Assembly (NCBI GenBank): GCA_019009955.1
Contig: CM032230.1
Span: 125,299,501-125,363,500, forward strand
Source of the DNA: Riptortus pedestris
Lineage: Eukaryota; Arthropoda; Insecta; Hemiptera; Alydidae
Reading direction: 5' to 3'
Length of the DNA stretch: 64,000 nucleotides
The notes below the pieces were generated by a model, which was given only the letters and a program-made list of their open reading frames with translations, did not search any database and was not told the origin of the DNA. The stretch's first letter is position 1; every line of letters starts with the position of its first letter. Made by a program: the position numbers and the translations under genes. Positions 60,752 through 64,000 of this stretch are shown piece after piece.

Positions 60752-60867
60752 GTATTTATTTTTATTCATATTTCAAAGTATTTTTATATAATTATTAGTG
60801 AATTTCACATTTCCTATATATACTCATAATAAATATATGGAGCTTTATAACCACAATATATTGTAAG

Positions 60868-61543
60868 AAAGTCTGTCAGTCTGTTAACTAAGCGGATTTG
60901 CCATGTGCGTCTCGTATTTGCATTTATCCCAAAACGTAAAAGTTCAATGTGAACAGTATTTGGTATTTAGACTTCAAATGAAGTGCTTCATAATGTAACA
61001 GCTTAGTGTTAATTTGGCATGAGTGAGAGGGGGTTTACTGAAGACCAAAAAATAAAAAATGCAAATATCTCAGTTAATAATCAGGATACTGAAAAAACTA
61101 ACTTAACAACATGTATTGAACATTACATTTACAATAACATTGATTCTATACAATTAATCGACCTGACGCATAATAACCAAGAGATTTCGAATTTTGGGAA
61201 TCCCCCATTCAATTTTAGCATTTAACGAACTTCCTCTTTATTTTTACATAAAATGTTTAAATATAGAATTTCATTTATTTATATTAACTTCCACTTTTTG
61301 CAACTAAGGCTAATTTGGACGGTTATCTACAGGTTACCACCCTTTGCTAGCCAGGGTGCGACTAAGGATTTTATTTAATGAATTCCATCACTAAATAAAT
61401 TCCTATTGCCCAGGCGGGAATCGAACTCGCCACTCTAGGTTTACCATGTGGGATTAAGGCTAACGCTTTAACTCACATGCTAACCTGAGCCCCAAGAATT
61501 TCATAATGATCAAACAAACATTACGACCACTAGAGTGTTAACA

Positions 61544-61609
<66 letters not shown>

Positions 61610-61749
61610 AAAATATAAAGAAATATAACCTAATATGACCTATTTTCGTCATCTCTTAGGTAGGATCAATAGACATTTGGGGAAATTTTTTGAAAATCGT
61701 GTCTTGAGTATGATCTCAATAGCTGATTTCCCTTAAGGGAAATCTGCTA
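60868..61749 (+). mobile_element. HINE-like element, type B, split by a SINE
   Basis: Left end AAAGTCTGTCAGTCTG (first hairpin decayed), AACTAAGCGGATTTGCC, type B arm (TCGTATTTGCATTTATC), core, a compound (CA)n(TA)n at 61545-61608 in place of pure (TA)n, and a perfect right palindrome with TGCTAA. A SINE is inserted at 61275-61494. It lies in the 1.8-kb intron between two coding exons. Confidence 0.88.
61275..61494 (-). mobile_element. tRNA-derived SINE inserted in a HINE-like element
   Basis: Minus-strand copy with a perfect 10-base duplication AGAATTTCAT (61265-61274 and 61495-61504). Box B as complement GCGAGTTCGATTCCCGCC is the best match to a tRNA T-arm among all copies. Confidence 0.93.
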
Positions 61750-62533
61750 AAAAAAACATGCCTTGACTTGACTTCCTTGTTCTTCTATTACATTAAATAA
61801 ACAATAATAATTTAGTACTACACTTCATTTAAAATTATTTTATTTGAAAGTGATGTACAATATTTTCATAAAAATAGTTAGTATTTGATCTCATTAACAA
61901 GAATTGCAGAACCTTTTCAAACGATTATTTAACATTTTTTGGTCAAAATTTGAATGCTTCTTTAAATCTCACTCATCCTAGGCTATGTTTTGGCATAATA
62001 TGTTTAATCTTTAATTTTATATGCAATGTTTAAATATTGTATTTAAATGAGTGTGGTGAAATGCATCCACTAAAGCATTATTAGATTTTATGCATAAGTA
62101 TAAATTTGAGGTGAATAAATTGTTTCAGCCTTCAGATGAGTTTCAATACACATTAAACATATTTCCCATTTATTGTGCTTTTTCCTTAATTAAAAAAAAA
62201 AGAATCATATAAGTTCAAAAAGAATTAAGCAAGATTGGCACATGTTTAATTTTCATTGTAATTCAACTGAGAAGACATGATGCCGATGCAAGGCAGAAAC
62301 TCTTTCTTCATGACTAACCCTATGTTAAAGGGTGCTCTTAAAAAATGCATATGAGAGATATTTAGTTTCTTCCAAGCTTGTCTTAAATCATTCTGTCTTT
62401 AGTTTATATATAATTTATTTTGTTATTTCCAGAAATATACAAATGCATGAAATTGCATGTTAAATTAAATGTAGTAACTACAAAAGGATCCTTTTTACCT
62501 CTTTACTTGTAATTTTTCCATGGCTGGTCTTAG

Positions 62534-62678
62534 TGTATTGAAGAAAGACTGAGCGAACCTCTTGAAGAGCCAATCCAAGACGAGGAATCCAGCCTCTCAG
62601 GGAGTGAGTCGAACTTAGAGTCTAAGTTAATTAGTAACTCAGTAGAGCCTCCACCAATGGGGAACACACAGACAATGG
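62534..62678 (+). CDS. GRAMD2B-like: GRAM-domain protein, exon after the GRAM domain (acidic linker)
   Basis: A 145-base exon after TTTTTCCATGGCTGGTCTTAG, ending in phase 1 before GTACAT. It reads CIEERLSEPLEEPIQDEESS, LSGSESNLESKLISNSVEPP, PMGNTQTM. This is an acidic, Ser-rich stretch with no fold I recognise, as expected for the linker between the GRAM domain and the C-terminal membrane anchor. It shows no start of a VASt (sterol-binding) domain, which in GRAMD1 lies further on, so this exon does not decide between GRAMD1 and GRAMD2. The frame joins the previous exon without a stop. Confidence 0.75.
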
Positions 62679-62938
62679 GTACATTTTGTTTTATTTTATT
62701 ATTATTTTTATTTAATTTTAGTTTTATTTATTCAACTAGAAAGATTAAGATATAAGATTAAAAAAAGTAAATATATTTTATATTTTCATAGACTACCAAA
62801 TTCTCGATTTTTAAAACTAAGAATTTAAAAGTTAACGTAAAATGTTTTGTGCCATCATTTAATAATAATAATAACTGAATACTTTTGTCTATGAGAAGAA
62901 TTCATTTTTCATTCTAGCACCCATTCAATTGTAGGAAG

Positions 62939-63003
62939 GTGATGAGGGGGGATCTCTACTAATAACCAGCCTTAGCAACTCTTCAAAGGAAAAGGAAAAA
63001 AAG
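62939..63003 (+). CDS. GRAMD2B-like: Tentative further exon of the GRAM-domain gene
   Basis: With the acceptor at GTAGGAAG (62931-62938), the exon continues the phase 1 codon as Gly and reads DEGGSLLITSLSNSSKEKEK with one more Lys before GTTTGG. The composition (acidic and Ser-rich, then Lys-rich) suits the linker. The donor is weak, and the nearer AG (62933-62934) would put a stop in frame, so the call is uncertain. Confidence 0.33.
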
Positions 63004-64000
63004 GTTTGGAAATAACATTGGTACATAGAACATGCAAAGCATATAAATCTGTGAACAAGCAGAAAATTGCAGCCTGTACTAGTGCGATTTGAGATAGACG
63101 TTAAGGCTTTGCAGGACCCTCTCGAGGGAGATTGACATGGTCTATAAATATCAATAAATATCTCCTAATAAATGAATGTCCTACAGGGGATGTGCGAGTA
63201 AGTGATTAATAAAAGCCACTGACACACACTTACAATTAAACTGTGTCAAAGAAATAATCTGAAAAATAAGGGGGTTTTCTAAAGGGGTTTTTTCGTTCTG
63301 TCATTGATCAGTTTCGATCTTTCATTGATCAGTTTACATACCCCTTGGGAGAGTTTGTTAATGATGTATATTGAAATATTAAAGCCCTATTATTTTACTT
63401 TCCACTCATATGATGATATGAAAGGTAATACTAATGGACGATTTCAATCAGTAATAATTCAAACACAATTTAAATCTCATTTAGTCGAAATAGTTCTGTA
63501 CCCATGTATAAAAAAATTAAAATACCTACAACTTGTATCAAACTACTAAGTTTTAAGGGATCCCTGAAAATAATTTCTGTACTTACTTTTTGTCCTTAGT
63601 ATTTATAAAACTTTTGCTCAGAAAGATCTTTAAAGAAGTTTATTTATATTGAAACTTTTAAGATGACTTTACTGTCATTTTAAATTTTCAGGTCTTATGG
63701 TTTGAATTAGCTAATCAGTCGTACAAGAAATATCTTCGTTCATGATATAGGCACTTATAAATGTGTGCTAGTATCTGAGAAAATTGTGAATTTCTAGATA
63801 TGCAAAGATCTTTGAATCAGTGTAAATTACCTAACTAATGATAAATTATCCGTTGGGATCCTAGTTGAGTATTACGGCCTATATAGTTAAGGGCTTCAAC
63901 CTTGACATTTCCTTGGAGATGGAGCCTGTCTAGTATATAATCTTCATAATCATTGATTTAAACATATGTATATTACGGACTGTACAGGATCATTCAGTTA
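63004..64000. other. Intron sequence to window edge, nothing recognised
   Basis: AT-rich. A phrase ATTGATCAGTTT occurs twice at about 63303 and 63324. The 81-codon frame at 63304-63549 has no clear acceptor in phase. The C-terminal exons of the gene, including an expected membrane anchor, are not in view. Confidence 0.5.

Overview
This is a window of a repeat-rich, AT-rich animal genome. It holds one recognisable protein-coding gene on the + strand, with spliced exons, GT-AG introns and introns of 1.8 to 16.5 kb, set in a dense layer of transposon copies. I cannot place the species. An invertebrate (arthropod or mollusc) fits the gene's form and the repeat types.

GENE. Four exons (40208-40368, 56909-57012, 60548-60751, 62534-62678) join in a consistent reading frame. 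They encode the N-terminal part of a GRAM-domain protein of the GRAMD1/GRAMD2 class, which in vertebrates sits in the ER membrane and senses plasma-membrane lipid at ER-plasma membrane contacts. A fifth exon (62939-63003) is tentative. The rest, including the expected C-terminal membrane anchor, lies beyond the right edge. A GC-richer stretch at the left edge (about 120-397) ends in AT followed by a GTAAGT donor. If spliced to the 40208 exon it would form ATG across the junction, so it is a candidate first exon about 40 kb upstream.

REPEATS. The window is dominated by one family of non-autonomous elements (about 30 whole or partial copies, both strands). They have no transposase, a left end with a hairpin built on CGTCACGCAGGGGCTGCG, a right end with the palindrome GATTTCCCTTAAGGGAAATC followed by TGCTAA, and in most full copies a central (TA)n tract beside the hairpin ACCGCTAGAGCGGT. 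This layout matches Helentron-associated elements (HINE, DINE-1, mini-me, pearl type), so I call them HINE-like. I see four structural types. A is short, with an ACGTGAAGTTTTACAATAG left arm. B has a longer left arm with CGTATTTGCATTTATCTC. C carries an extra segment of a few hundred bases. D has an internal module duplicated. A second abundant family is a tRNA-derived SINE (about 14 copies) with an (AAT)n tail. Seven copies have readable target-site duplications.

OTHER MOBILE DNA. There are three broken LINE coding fragments (RNase H at 29640-30200, reverse transcriptase at 31475-31930 and 45985-46412), a hAT relic with an 8-bp duplication (40582-41056), a probable mariner relic (32225-32690), a Penelope-like foldback at 3286-3648, a long-armed foldback at 46909-47551, two small TIR elements (25152-25272 and 53286-53561), and LINE-type 3' tails at three places.

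LAYOUT. 1-40 kb: candidate first exon, then intron or intergenic DNA full of repeats. 40.2 kb: first certain exon. 40.4-56.9 kb: the largest certain intron, holding most of the unusual rearrangements (tandem duplication around a HINE at 43.5-44.8 kb, a 156-bp palindrome at 45.6 kb, nested and inverted composites at 52-55 kb). 56.9-64 kb: the remaining exons. I found no rRNA, intact tRNA or CRISPR.
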